A stretch of DNA of 39,768 nt, from positions 118,415 through 158,182 of the forward strand of contig JAMPFQ010000007.1 of NCBI GenBank assembly GCA_023664345.1, read 5' to 3'. Shown here in pieces: positions 1 to 8,516 of the stretch. Position 1 is the stretch's first letter; each line of letters starts with the position of its first letter. This stretch comes from Lachnospiraceae bacterium (GTDB taxonomy: Bacteria; Bacillota; Clostridia; Lachnospirales; Lachnospiraceae). Position numbers and translations under genes: made by a program. The notes under the pieces were generated by a model, which was not told the DNA's origin, made no database searches, and worked only from the letters and a program-made list of their open reading frames with translations.

Positions 1-57
1 CTGCGCCTGTTCACGTCCATGGTCGGGGCTTTCATTGCAAACCCGCTGTCACTGTAG
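1..57 (+). CDS. C-terminal end of an upstream gene (partial)
   Basis: Reading from base 1, 18 sense codons run to a TAG stop at 55-57 and give a hydrophobic tail (LRLFTSMVGAFIANPLSL). This would fit the end of a membrane protein of the transfer operon upstream. The fragment is too short to assign, and an open frame of this length can occur by chance, so the call rests mainly on position and hydrophobic character. Confidence 0.3.
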   Translation: MRLFTSMVGAFIANPLSL

Positions 58-199
58 CAAAGCAAACAACCTCACTGCGGGCAACGGGCATAAAGCTTGC
101 AATGCTGCAGGGCGCAATATGTCTGAAAGCCAGCTATGGCATTAAACTCTCACGGCTTTTGCCAAGCCATGATACATGCTTTACACTCATACAGGCATT

Positions 200-265
200 G
201 GCATTCGCCAAGCCAGCTTGCTGGCTTTAGTCATGCAAATATGACTTTGACCCATTGCCCACGGA
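200..265 (+). promoter_or_regulatory. Conserved hairpin element, copy A, in the leader of the 292 gene
   Basis: The 234 bases after the first stop hold no gene. Near their end lies GGCATTCGCCAA (200-211), then two perfect hairpins (AGCCAGC-TT-GCTGGCT and GTCAT-loop-ATGAC), then CATTGCCC-ACGG (253-264). The same two flanking blocks surround a different hairpin at 25990-26049. Both copies end about 25-30 bases before a start codon and just upstream of its ribosome site. GGCATTCGCC can itself fold as a small GGC/GCC hairpin. This is probably a cis-acting RNA or a protein-binding site; its function is unknown. The leader also repeats GCCAAGCCA (161-169 and 207-215). Confidence 0.5.
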
Positions 266-291
266 AAAAATAAGAAAGGAACTTCAAAATC

Positions 292-1302
292 ATGAAAAAA
301 TACAGAATAGCACTTACTGCCGCTTTCCTTGCGGCAGCGCTGTCTTTCCTGCCCGCCCATTCCGCGCTTGCCTTTTCGGAAAGCGATGCACAGGCACAGG
401 TAGCGGCCGTAGGCAAAGAAACCGTATCGGGCAACGTCCTTGTCTGGCTCCTGTGCGCGGTCGCCTTTTTAAAGGTATCCCAGAAGATAGATTCCTTTAT
501 GTCAAGCCTCGGCATCAACGTGGGGCATACGGGCGGCTCCATGATAGCCGAGGCAATGGTCGCCGCAAGGGGCATCGGTGCCGCGCGGAACCTTTCCAGC
601 GGGCATTTCAGTGCAGGCAGCGGCATCCCCGGCAGGAACGGCGCAGGAAGCCCCGGCAGGAACGGGAGCGCCGGAAACCCCGGCAGCCCGGGCGGCTTTA
701 TGGCAGGCGGGCTTGCGGGCATTGTCAGCAGGCAGGCAAAGAACGGCGCCGCCAGTGCCGCCGTCTCGCAGCCGGATTCCGGCAAAAAAGCGAGCCCCTT
801 TGCGGGCAGCCCGGCAGGCGGGATATCCGGGATGGTCGGCCGCCAGATATACGCATCCTCCGTCAGCAAAGGCGGGAAATTCGCCAATGACGTCATTGGG
901 AATATCGCAACAGGCAGCCCTTCCCCCGGCGGCGTCATGACAGGCGAAAAGGCGGCGGAAGCCCTGCAGTCCTACCTGGGTTATGCCGCCCTGGAAGACG
1001 GCGCACAGAATGTCCCATCTTTTTCCAACGTGGAGATCGGCGGCGGGCGCATTACCGGGACTGAGGTTTCCGGGGAACACCCGGAGGGCATTTCTTTCGG
1101 GATGTACCATGCCGCCCAGTATGCCGCCCCGGAAGGCAGCTATACCACCGTACAGGCGGCGGACGGGAGCTCTTGGTATAAGCAGTATGCGCAAGACGCC
1201 GTGGACAAGACCCCCTACATGGCGGCGGACGGCTCCATCGCCTACAAGGAGTCCATCGTCAAGAAAATGCCCCCGGCGCCAAAAAGAAAGGACAGGATGT
1301 AA
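292..1302 (+). CDS. Secreted/membrane Gly-rich conjugation-operon protein
   Basis: 336 aa. The N-terminus is a clear signal peptide (MKKYRIALTAAFLAAALSF..., likely cleavage after the ALA near residue 27). A second hydrophobic stretch follows around residues 48-62 (NVLVWLLCAVAFLKV), so the mature protein is probably membrane-held with the rest outside. Residues about 105-150 are Gly/Ser/Pro-rich with short GRNG/GSPG repeats; the C-terminal third is more ordered and ends in a basic tail. The start is ATG 292 after an AAGGAAC ribosome site. It ends directly against the next gene (TAA then ATG), which points to one operon with the C39 protein and VirB4. I do not recognise a named family. A role in the cell-envelope part of the transfer channel is inferred from position. 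Confidence 0.7.
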   Translation: MKKYRIALTAAFLAAALSFLPAHSALAFSESDAQAQVAAVGKETVSGNVLVWLLCAVAFLKVSQKIDSFMSSLGINVGHTGGSMIAEAMVAARGIGAARNLSSGHFSAGSGIPGRNGAGSPGRNGSAGNPGSPGGFMAGGLAGIVSRQAKNGAASAAVSQPDSGKKASPFAGSPAGGISGMVGRQIYASSVSKGGKFANDVIGNIATGSPSPGGVMTGEKAAEALQSYLGYAALEDGAQNVPSFSNVEIGGGRITGTEVSGEHPEGISFGMYHAAQYAAPEGSYTTVQAADGSSWYKQYAQDAVDKTPYMAADGSIAYKESIVKKMPPAPKRKDRM

Positions 1303-2730
1303 ATGGCTGAAGAAAACAGAAACGGGTTCCACGGAACCCTTGAAGCCGGCGCTTCCGCCGCCCATGCCGTCCGCGGCGCGGTAAAGGCAGGGAAAGCCGT
1401 TTCCGGCGCGGCAAAAGGCGCAGCCATGGGCGGCCCTTATGGGGCGGCAGCCGGGGCGCTCTGGGAAGGGCGGAAGCACATAGGGAAGATCGCCATAGCC
1501 GCAGCCGCCCTCCTGCTCCTCCCCGTGGTATTCATCACGATGCTCCCGGGGCTGATCTTTGGCGGCTTTTCACGCCCCGCCTCCCCCTCTGCCCCGGAAA
1601 CGCCCATTTTGAACAGCGAGGCCGCCATCATGGAGAACGCAAACGCCATTACCTTCTCCATCAGCAGCATCCTTGGCGAAGGGATGGACGATGTGCTGGG
1701 GCGGATCAACGCGGACTTTGCCGCCTCAGACGGGGATGGGATGGAGGTCATCAACCCTTATGCCGCAGACCTTATATACAACGCCAACCTGTTTGTCTCC
1801 CAATACTGCGCCGCCAGGGAAAAGGATATTTCCGGCATATCCATCACCGACATGGAAAATGTGCTGCGCGGCGGCATAAGCTGCCTTTATTCCTTCAGCC
1901 GGGCGGAAGAAACGCGGGACAGGACAGAGACAGACCCCGGCACCGGGAAGCAGTCCACCATCACGGAAAAGTGGATGGTCTATACCATAGCCTACAACGG
2001 GGAGGATTATTTTGCGGACCGGATATTTTCCCTGACAGACAAACAGAAAGCCCTTGCTACGGATTATGCCCGGAACCTGAGCCTTTTCCTGGGCGACGGG
2101 CTGCTCCAGAACTTCCCGGGATGGGACGGGGACGCCCTCCCCTCCCTCGGTGACGTGCATTTCACGGACGGCGCCGTGGAAGTCACCTATTACAGCCAGC
2201 TTGACAAGCGCTATGCCGCACAGCCCTACGGCACGGACCATGTCGGCGGGTACGGCTGCGGCCCCGCATCCATGGCAATGGTGGTATCCTCCCTGACCGA
2301 CAGGGCAACAGACCCTGCGGAAATGGCTGAATGGTCTTATAAAAACGGGTACTGGTGCAAAGGCAGCGGCTCCTACCATGCCCTCATACCCGGCGCCGCG
2401 GAAAGCTGGGGGCTCACCGTTTCCGGGTGTACGGCCTCCGAACCCCAGCGGATATTGGACGCCCTGGCAGACGGGAAGCTGGTGGTTGCGATCATGTCAA
2501 AAGGGCATTTCACAAGCAGCGGGCACTTTATCGTGCTGCGCGGCGTAAAAGACGGGAAGGTCCTGGTGGCTGACCCTGCCAGCCAGAGCCGGAGCGGGCA
2601 GGGATGGGATCTGTCCACCATATTAAACGAAGCCAGCAGGCATGCAGGCGCAGGCGGCCCATTCTGGATCATCGGGCAGCCCGCGCCTGACCCGGATGAA
2701 AGCGAGGTATCACATGAACAACCAGAATGA
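1303..2730 (+). CDS. Membrane protein with C39-like cysteine peptidase domain
   Basis: 475 aa. Residues 1-60 are Ala/Gly-rich and cytosolic; one membrane segment follows at about 64-90 (IAIAAAALLLLPVVFITML). The extracellular part ends in a papain-like C39 domain: YGCGPASMAM with candidate nucleophile Cys319, SGHFIVL with His408, and VADPAS with Asp424 as the third catalytic residue. The middle (about 110-300) has no domain I can name. C39 domains in conjugative elements of Gram-positive bacteria are thought to cut peptidoglycan cross-bridges or precursor peptides; which applies here cannot be read from the sequence. The ATG abuts the previous stop, and the last 17 bases overlap the VirB4 gene, so translation is probably coupled. 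Confidence 0.8.
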   Translation: MAEENRNGFHGTLEAGASAAHAVRGAVKAGKAVSGAAKGAAMGGPYGAAAGALWEGRKHIGKIAIAAAALLLLPVVFITMLPGLIFGGFSRPASPSAPETPILNSEAAIMENANAITFSISSILGEGMDDVLGRINADFAASDGDGMEVINPYAADLIYNANLFVSQYCAAREKDISGISITDMENVLRGGISCLYSFSRAEETRDRTETDPGTGKQSTITEKWMVYTIAYNGEDYFADRIFSLTDKQKALATDYARNLSLFLGDGLLQNFPGWDGDALPSLGDVHFTDGAVEVTYYSQLDKRYAAQPYGTDHVGGYGCGPASMAMVVSSLTDRATDPAEMAEWSYKNGYWCKGSGSYHALIPGAAESWGLTVSGCTASEPQRILDALADGKLVVAIMSKGHFTSSGHFIVLRGVKDGKVLVADPASQSRSGQGWDLSTILNEASRHAGAGGPFWIIGQPAPDPDESEVSHEQPE

Positions 2731-5700
2731 CCATGATATTTATATCATCCCGCCAAACTTTGTGGACACAGGCACCTTTTTCGGCGGGATGTTCAAGGCG
2801 CGCAACGTGATCGAGGCCTGCGTCCTTGCCGCCGCAGCCGGCATCCCTGCCTTTTTATTCCTCCCCTTTGGCCTGACCGCGCGTATTATCGTGCTGTGCC
2901 TGACCGCCCTGCCCCTTGCGCTTTTTGCGCTGATTGGCATTTCGGGCGAAAGCCTGTCCTCCTTCCTTGCCATATTCCTGAAATATCTAAGGAACCGCCG
3001 CATTGTGGGCGGCGAGGGGCAGGCAGGGATGCAGGACGCCAAGCCTGCGGGGAAAACAGGAACAAAGCGGAAAGAAAAACCCATGAAACAGGAATCCCGG
3101 ACCCATAAGGAACATCCTGGCAGGAACGGCAGCCTGTCCGGCTGGCACCGGGCAGGCGAAGGAGACTTCCCCGCAGAGTTTGGCCAGATAAAAAGCTATG
3201 AACTCCGCCAGAAACTCCGCCCCTCCGGGCAGGCACATAAAGGGCAGGCAGCCGGCACCCCAGACAACAGGGAAAAAGCCCCAACACCCAGAAAAGCTGT
3301 GCCGCAGTACATTTTCCTGAACCCTGTCGCGGGCTACCTGCCCATTTCCAAGGTGGAGAACGGGATCATCTATACGAAAGACCGCCGTTTTGTCAAAGTG
3401 GTGGAAGTGATCCCCATCAACTTCCTCCTCCGCAGCGCCCAGGAACAGCGGAACATCATCCATTCCTTTGTCTCCTACCTGAAGATAAGCCCTGTGAAGC
3501 TGCAGTTCAAGGTCCTCACACGGCGGGCTGACATTGGCCGCCACATGGACACGGTGCGCAGGGAGATGGCACAGGAGACCAACGGGCAGTGCCGGCTCAT
3601 GCAGGAGGATTATTTACAGTTTGTCCAGCAGATCGGCTCCCGTGAGGCGGTGACGCGCCGGTTCTTCCTGGTCTTTGAATATGAGCCATGGGGCAACGCA
3701 AGGCGCACGGACGAGGAGGGGGATGCCGCAGGCTTCCTGCAGTCCGCCGTCCGCACGGCTTCCAACTACCTGCGCCAGTGCGGGAACGAGGTCATCACGC
3801 CGGAAAACGAGGATGAATTTGCCATAGACGTCCTCTACAGCCTCCTGTGCCGGAATGAGAGCGCCACAAAGCCCCTCCCCGTGAAGGCGCAGGAAGTGGC
3901 GGCGCGGTACATGGCAGAGGGCAAGGAATGTGACGCGGGCAATATCCCCGCCGGAGAGTTCATCTCCCCAAAAAGCATTGACTTTACCCACGGGCGTTAT
4001 ATCTGCATTGACGGGCTTTACTATGCCTACCTGCTCGTCCCTTCGGACGGGTACAGGACGCAGGTGCCTGCGGGGTGGCTGAGCCTGATGGTCAATGCCG
4101 GGGACGGGATCGACCTGGACATGTTCCTTTCCCGCCAGCCCAAAGAGCGCATCATCCAGAAAGTAGGGCAGCAGCTCCGCATCAACCGGTCAAAGATCAA
4201 GGACGCCAGCGACACCAACACGGACTTTGACGACATAGACAGCGCCATCCGCAGCGGGTATTTTTTGAAAGAGGGCCTGGCGGACAACGAGGATTTTTAT
4301 TTCCTCAACCTGCTGGTCACTGTCACCGCCCCCTGCGAGGAGGAACTGGAGTGGAAAGTAAATGAGATGAAAAAACTGCTTGCCTCCCAGGACATGCGCC
4401 TGTGTGCCTGCCATTTCCGGGAAGAGCAGGCATTCCTTGCGAGCCTCCCCCTGGTATCCATTGAGCGGGGGCTGTATGAGAAAAGCAGGCGGAACCTGCT
4501 CACCGGAGGGGCGGCAAGCTGCTACCCCTTTACAAGCTATGAGATGTGCGATGACAACGGCATCCTTCTGGGGGTAAACAAGTACAACAACTCCCTTATC
4601 ATCGTGGATATTTTCAACAGCGCCGTCTATAAGAATGCCAACATGGCGATCTTAGGCACAAGCGGCGCCGGGAAGACCTTTACCATGCAGCTTATGGCGC
4701 TGCGCATGAGGCGCAAGGGCATCCCCGTCTTCATCATCGCCCCCCTGAAAGGGCATGAGTTCCACCGGGCCTGCGCCAACGTGGGCGGGGAATTTATCCA
4801 GATCTCCCCGGCAAGCCCCCACTGCATCAACGTGATGGAGATACGCCGGGTAGACCATACCGTAAATGAACTGCTGGACGGCCCGGATATCCAGCTTTCG
4901 GAACTGGCGCAGAAGATACAGCACCTGCATATCTTTTTCAGCCTGCTGATCCCGGACATGACAAACGAGGAACGGCAACTCCTGGATGAAGCCCTAGTGC
5001 TTGTCTATAACCAGAAAGGCATCACCCACGACAACGGCTCACTGGAAGACCCTGCCCATCCCGGGCAGTACAGGGAGATGCCCGTTTTGGGAGATTTATA
5101 TGCGGTGTTAAAAAAATACGCCCAGACCAAACGCATGGCGATCATTGTAAACCGCTTTGTGAACGGCTCCGCCAGCACCTTCAACCAGCAGACCAACGTA
5201 TCCCTGGACAACCGCTACACGGTTCTGGATATCTCCTCACTGACCGGGGATCTGCTCACCGTGGGGATGTTCGTGGCACTGGATTTCGTCTGGGACCGCG
5301 CCAAGGAAGACCGGACAGAAGAAAAAGCCATATTCATTGACGAGTGCTGGCAGCTTTTATCCGGCGCAGGTGCCGCCGGCACACGGCTGGCAGGGGATTT
5401 TGTCCTGGAGATCTTCAAAACCATACGGGGCTACGGCGGCTCCGCTGTCTGTGCCAGCCAGGACTTAAACGACTTTTTCAGCCTGGACGAAGGACGGTTC
5501 GGGAAAGGGATCATCAACAACTCCAAGACAAAGATCATCCTGAACCTAGAAGACGATGAAGCCATGCGCGTCCAAAGCGCCCTCCGCCTCTCCGATGCGG
5601 AGACAATGGAAGTCACCCACTTTGAGCGGGGCAGCGGGCTGATCAGCACCAACAACAATAACATCATGGTGGAATTCAAGGCAAGCCCCCTGGAAAAAGA

Positions 5701-5773
5701 CCTGATCACCACGGACAGGCGGGAATTAAAAGACCTGGTGGAACGGATGCGGGGCGGGAATGAAGCAAAATAG
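2714..5773 (+). CDS. virB4: PrgI-VirB4 fusion, type IV secretion ATPase
   Basis: 1019 aa from ATG 2714 (GAGG seven bases upstream); an in-frame ATG at 2642 lies deep in the previous gene without a ribosome site. Residues 1-100 form a PrgI-like module (HDIYIIPPNFVDTG plus two membrane helices at about 33-75), normally a separate protein. A basic, Lys/Arg/Gly-rich linker (about 105-195) leads into the VirB4 N-terminal domain. The C-terminal ATPase has Walker A GTSGAGKT at about 648-655 and Walker B AIFIDE at about 872-877, followed by the Gln-containing SQDLNDFF segment expected in this family. VirB4 powers assembly and function of the conjugation channel at the membrane. The overlap with the C39 gene and the following small genes place it in the core transfer operon. 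Confidence 0.95.
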   Translation: MNNQNDHDIYIIPPNFVDTGTFFGGMFKARNVIEACVLAAAAGIPAFLFLPFGLTARIIVLCLTALPLALFALIGISGESLSSFLAIFLKYLRNRRIVGGEGQAGMQDAKPAGKTGTKRKEKPMKQESRTHKEHPGRNGSLSGWHRAGEGDFPAEFGQIKSYELRQKLRPSGQAHKGQAAGTPDNREKAPTPRKAVPQYIFLNPVAGYLPISKVENGIIYTKDRRFVKVVEVIPINFLLRSAQEQRNIIHSFVSYLKISPVKLQFKVLTRRADIGRHMDTVRREMAQETNGQCRLMQEDYLQFVQQIGSREAVTRRFFLVFEYEPWGNARRTDEEGDAAGFLQSAVRTASNYLRQCGNEVITPENEDEFAIDVLYSLLCRNESATKPLPVKAQEVAARYMAEGKECDAGNIPAGEFISPKSIDFTHGRYICIDGLYYAYLLVPSDGYRTQVPAGWLSLMVNAGDGIDLDMFLSRQPKERIIQKVGQQLRINRSKIKDASDTNTDFDDIDSAIRSGYFLKEGLADNEDFYFLNLLVTVTAPCEEELEWKVNEMKKLLASQDMRLCACHFREEQAFLASLPLVSIERGLYEKSRRNLLTGGAASCYPFTSYEMCDDNGILLGVNKYNNSLIIVDIFNSAVYKNANMAILGTSGAGKTFTMQLMALRMRRKGIPVFIIAPLKGHEFHRACANVGGEFIQISPASPHCINVMEIRRVDHTVNELLDGPDIQLSELAQKIQHLHIFFSLLIPDMTNEERQLLDEALVLVYNQKGITHDNGSLEDPAHPGQYREMPVLGDLYAVLKKYAQTKRMAIIVNRFVNGSASTFNQQTNVSLDNRYTVLDISSLTGDLLTVGMFVALDFVWDRAKEDRTEEKAIFIDECWQLLSGAGAAGTRLAGDFVLEIFKTIRGYGGSAVCASQDLNDFFSLDEGRFGKGIINNSKTKIILNLEDDEAMRVQSALRLSDAETMEVTHFERGSGLISTNNNNIMVEFKASPLEKDLITTDRRELKDLVERMRGGNEAK

Positions 5774-5917
5774 CCGCCAAACATTACGCACTGTATGCGC
5801 ACGGGTTACGCATTATTTCCCCAAATACGCCCGCTTTGCACACAGATTACACAGCCTTGTTTTATAACACCTGATATTGATATGAACACCAAAATCCCTA
5901 TGAAGGAGGCAACACCT

Positions 5918-6445
5918 ATGAGGACCAGGGCAGAAATATACGGCTGTGAAGCCGCGGAACTGCTCCGCATCATCTCCATGTACCCGGGGCTTTCGGAAAA
6001 GCAGCTCTGCCGCTTCTACCCCGGCAAGGGCGAAGCCATTAAAAGCCTGCTCTCCCACTTATGCAGGCAAGGGCGCACGCTCCTGTCTGATTCCGGGAAT
6101 TATTTCCCGTACAGGGAAACAGGGAATGAAACGGACACCGGCATGGCCAGGGCGGCATGGGTCCTGCTGGACTTCATCGACCGGGTGGAATACCACTCTT
6201 CCAGCGATTTCCCTGTAAAAATAGTATTTTTTTCCCATGGCGAACTTTATGAGATCGTCCATGCTGCCGCCGGGCAGGAAACACTCATAAACCATGCCCT
6301 GCACAAAAATCCCGGCAACGGCAGCCGCCGTATCGCGCTGGTGGACAGCCCCGGCCAGATCCCACTTCTGGAATTTCCGGGCATAACGGGATTCTGCACG
6401 GTGGATGACGCCGGGAATATAAGCTACTACAAAAAATCAACTTAA
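5918..6445 (+). CDS. Small conserved ICE protein (DUF5697-like)
   Basis: 175 aa from ATG 5918, chosen because AAGGAGG sits nine bases ahead; longer in-frame starts (5795, 5882) lack a ribosome site. The first 65 residues are helical with the look of a winged helix (AAELLRIISMYPGLSEKQLCRFYPG...IKSLLSHLCRQGR). The rest is a mixed alpha/beta domain with FPVKIVFFSHGELYEI. From memory the pattern matches proteins labelled DUF5697 in Lachnospiraceae mobile elements, but I could not check this. No signal peptide or membrane helix. Its place between virB4 and virD4 suggests a cytosolic accessory or regulatory role in transfer. Confidence 0.7.
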   Translation: MRTRAEIYGCEAAELLRIISMYPGLSEKQLCRFYPGKGEAIKSLLSHLCRQGRTLLSDSGNYFPYRETGNETDTGMARAAWVLLDFIDRVEYHSSSDFPVKIVFFSHGELYEIVHAAAGQETLINHALHKNPGNGSRRIALVDSPGQIPLLEFPGITGFCTVDDAGNISYYKKST

Positions 6446-6526
6446 AGCTGCAGGCGCACGCTGCCCCGGCCCTTTGGCGGAGGCGGGAAGCCGCCCGCAG
6501 AACCCTGAACACAAGGAGGAACTTAC

Positions 6527-7189
6527 TTGGACCGAAAAACCATCTCACACCGGATCACGGATATCCAGGGCAACCTGTCACGCCTGAACAATAACCTCTG
6601 CGCCATGGATTCCCTGGATATCCAGCGCTACCCGGAAAATTATGAAACCCTGTCAACGGAAGCCGCCCTGCGGGCTGAAGGGATCGCCTGCCAGATGCGC
6701 AGCCTCCTCTATGCCTCCACTTCCGTCCCAAAAGCCGGCTACCTGGTGAAAGCTGCGGATATACACGGCATTGAGATCAGCTATGAGGACGGCATCCTGG
6801 AGATCACAATGCCCCGGCTCCTGCCAAAAAGGAAAACGCGCCAGAGCAGCCTGTTCCTGGTTGACCCCCTCCACGCAGCCCTGGGGCAGTACCTAAAAGG
6901 GCATCCCCTGCCCCGTTTCCGCGAATGCGTGGTGTGCATTTCCCATGTGTATGACCATGAACTGCCTGACTGGTGCCTGTTGGACTATGACAACCTGCAG
7001 CAGAAGCAGATCCTTGACACCATCGCCCTGTATGTAATGGCAGACGACAGCGGGCTCTTATGCGATGCTTACAACACCACACAGCTTGGGGATAAGGACG
7101 GCACCTGCATCTATATCATGGAAAAAAACCGCTTTGCCAAATGGCTTTCCGGGCGGGAGCAGCAGCTAAAATCCATATCGGATTTTTGA
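6527..7189 (+). CDS. Small conserved ICE protein (DUF6100-like)
   Basis: 220 aa starting at TTG 6527, with AAGGAGGAA correctly placed upstream. No membrane segment. The N-terminus is helical (ISHRITDIQGNLSRLNNNL), followed by a beta-rich part (IHGIEISYEDGILEITMPRLLP) and a C-terminal region with HVYDHELPDWCLLDYDNLQQKQILDTIALYVM. I recall similar proteins filed as DUF6100 from Firmicutes mobile elements; the name is uncertain and the function unknown. It follows the DUF5697-like gene by about 80 bases and precedes the winged-helix-like gene, all in one direction with the transfer operon. Confidence 0.65.
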   Translation: MDRKTISHRITDIQGNLSRLNNNLCAMDSLDIQRYPENYETLSTEAALRAEGIACQMRSLLYASTSVPKAGYLVKAADIHGIEISYEDGILEITMPRLLPKRKTRQSSLFLVDPLHAALGQYLKGHPLPRFRECVVCISHVYDHELPDWCLLDYDNLQQKQILDTIALYVMADDSGLLCDAYNTTQLGDKDGTCIYIMEKNRFAKWLSGREQQLKSISDF

Positions 7190-7394
7190 CCTTTTTCAAG
7201 CCCCTTTTTTCCCATATGCCGGGTACCCGCAGGAAGGCTGCAAAATACGGAAGTTCCCACAGCTTTGCCCCGCGTAATTTACCGAAGTCTTTAGCCGCCC
7301 CGGTAAAAAAGCGCCTTAAATGCGGCATATGCCCATTTTTACTTTTGCACTTATTGCCCTGCCCCATAAAAAACAGATAGGAGGTGTCCTTCCC

Positions 7395-8516
7395 GTGGAT
7401 GATAAGGACTTATTCCCAAAACAGGATACATTAGGCTATTACATACTTGAACTTGCCGCCATAAGCGGTGAATTCCCCGCAGGACTGCTCGCCCGCATCC
7501 CCGGGAGTGCCAGCTACAAGGAGTCCGTCATAACCTCGTTAAAGAAAAATGCCCTTCTACGGCTCTGTTATAAGGATAAGCTGCGCGGATACCGCCTAGG
7601 GCGGCGGGCAAAAAGCTTCCTCCTGGCACAACGCCCCGAAAGGTTTGCCTTTTACCTCACAGGGAACACGGACACAAACCGGATCAGGAGCGAAGTGACC
7701 CGCCGCCTGCGCCTCCACAGGACGGCAGAAACCTACACTTCCATGCAGAATGCAGGCGTGGCGGTATTCCGGGATGGCAAGCCCGCTGTCTTTTTGCCGG
7801 AGGCCCTGGCCGTTCCTCCCCTGGGCTCCCCTGCCTTTTACGGCTCCCGTGAGATCAAGGAAATGGGGATTGAGACGGTAAAGATCAAAAGCTCCCGGAT
7901 GATAGGCGCCCTCCTTGCCCCGTCCGGCATCTTCCTCACTTATAACAGCGGGCCAAGCATGGCGAAATGGGACTACCGGGCGGAACTGCGGGCGCAAGTG
8001 TTCTTAAAGATCATCCTGTGCCACCAACGGCTATCCGCACAATATGCTGCGGCAGGGATTTCCGGGCTGTTATTTGGCGACACCCTGGAGCCTTTTTACC
8101 AGATCCTCTCCAGCAGCGACAGCGGCTCCCGCTGCTTCTTCCTGCTGGACGGGGATTACGAGCATTTCTACTACCTGACCAATGACCGGCGCGGGGATAC
8201 CCTTTTAAAGCTCCTGTGCAGCCCGGATAAAACAGCGTGCTTAAACCGCATCCTGATGCAGGGACTCCATGACAGGGACCCCACCCTGCCTATTGAAAAC
8301 GATGCCACAGACAAAAACGGGGACCCTGTGCTGTTCGGGTACTTCCTGGACATCCCGCGCATCAACCGTTTCCATTGCGCTCTCCAGCTGCAGGGCAGGA
8401 CGGGAACCTTGGTCTGTTTTGACTTCCAGTGCGAGGTCCTGCGCCGTTTCTGCGGCAGGGAAGCAGGGTTATCCACCATCAGCTTTGAAAAATTTGAAAG
8501 GAGGTTTTTCCCATAG
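7395..8516 (+). CDS. Putative winged-helix protein upstream of virD4
   Basis: 373 aa from GTG 7395, selected because AGGAGG lies ten bases upstream; the ATG at 7320 has no ribosome site. Residues about 10-75 read like a winged helix (LGYYILELAAISGEFPAGLLARIP, then SVITSLKKNALLRLCYKDKLRGYRLG). The central part has VAVFRDGKPAVFLPEAL and a later beta-rich domain. No membrane segment. A replication- or relaxase-accessory role is possible by analogy with replication-relaxation winged-helix proteins, but this is inference. The 205-base gap before it holds two perfect palindromes (GGGTACCC and GGCATATGCC) and no gene. The stop TAG shares bases with the proposed ATA start of virD4. Confidence 0.65.
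   Translation: MDDKDLFPKQDTLGYYILELAAISGEFPAGLLARIPGSASYKESVITSLKKNALLRLCYKDKLRGYRLGRRAKSFLLAQRPERFAFYLTGNTDTNRIRSEVTRRLRLHRTAETYTSMQNAGVAVFRDGKPAVFLPEALAVPPLGSPAFYGSREIKEMGIETVKIKSSRMIGALLAPSGIFLTYNSGPSMAKWDYRAELRAQVFLKIILCHQRLSAQYAAAGISGLLFGDTLEPFYQILSSSDSGSRCFFLLDGDYEHFYYLTNDRRGDTLLKLLCSPDKTACLNRILMQGLHDRDPTLPIENDATDKNGDPVLFGYFLDIPRINRFHCALQLQGRTGTLVCFDFQCEVLRRFCGREAGLSTISFEKFERRFFP

Noticed and set aside
231..938. Long minus-strand frames opposite the 292-1302 gene (also 502-1479)
   Set aside because: They are mirror frames of a GC-rich gene, have no ribosome site and no recognisable protein pattern.
7190..7394. Small gene in the 205-base gap before the winged-helix-like gene
   Set aside because: The frames present lack ribosome sites and contain no convincing protein; only palindromes were seen.
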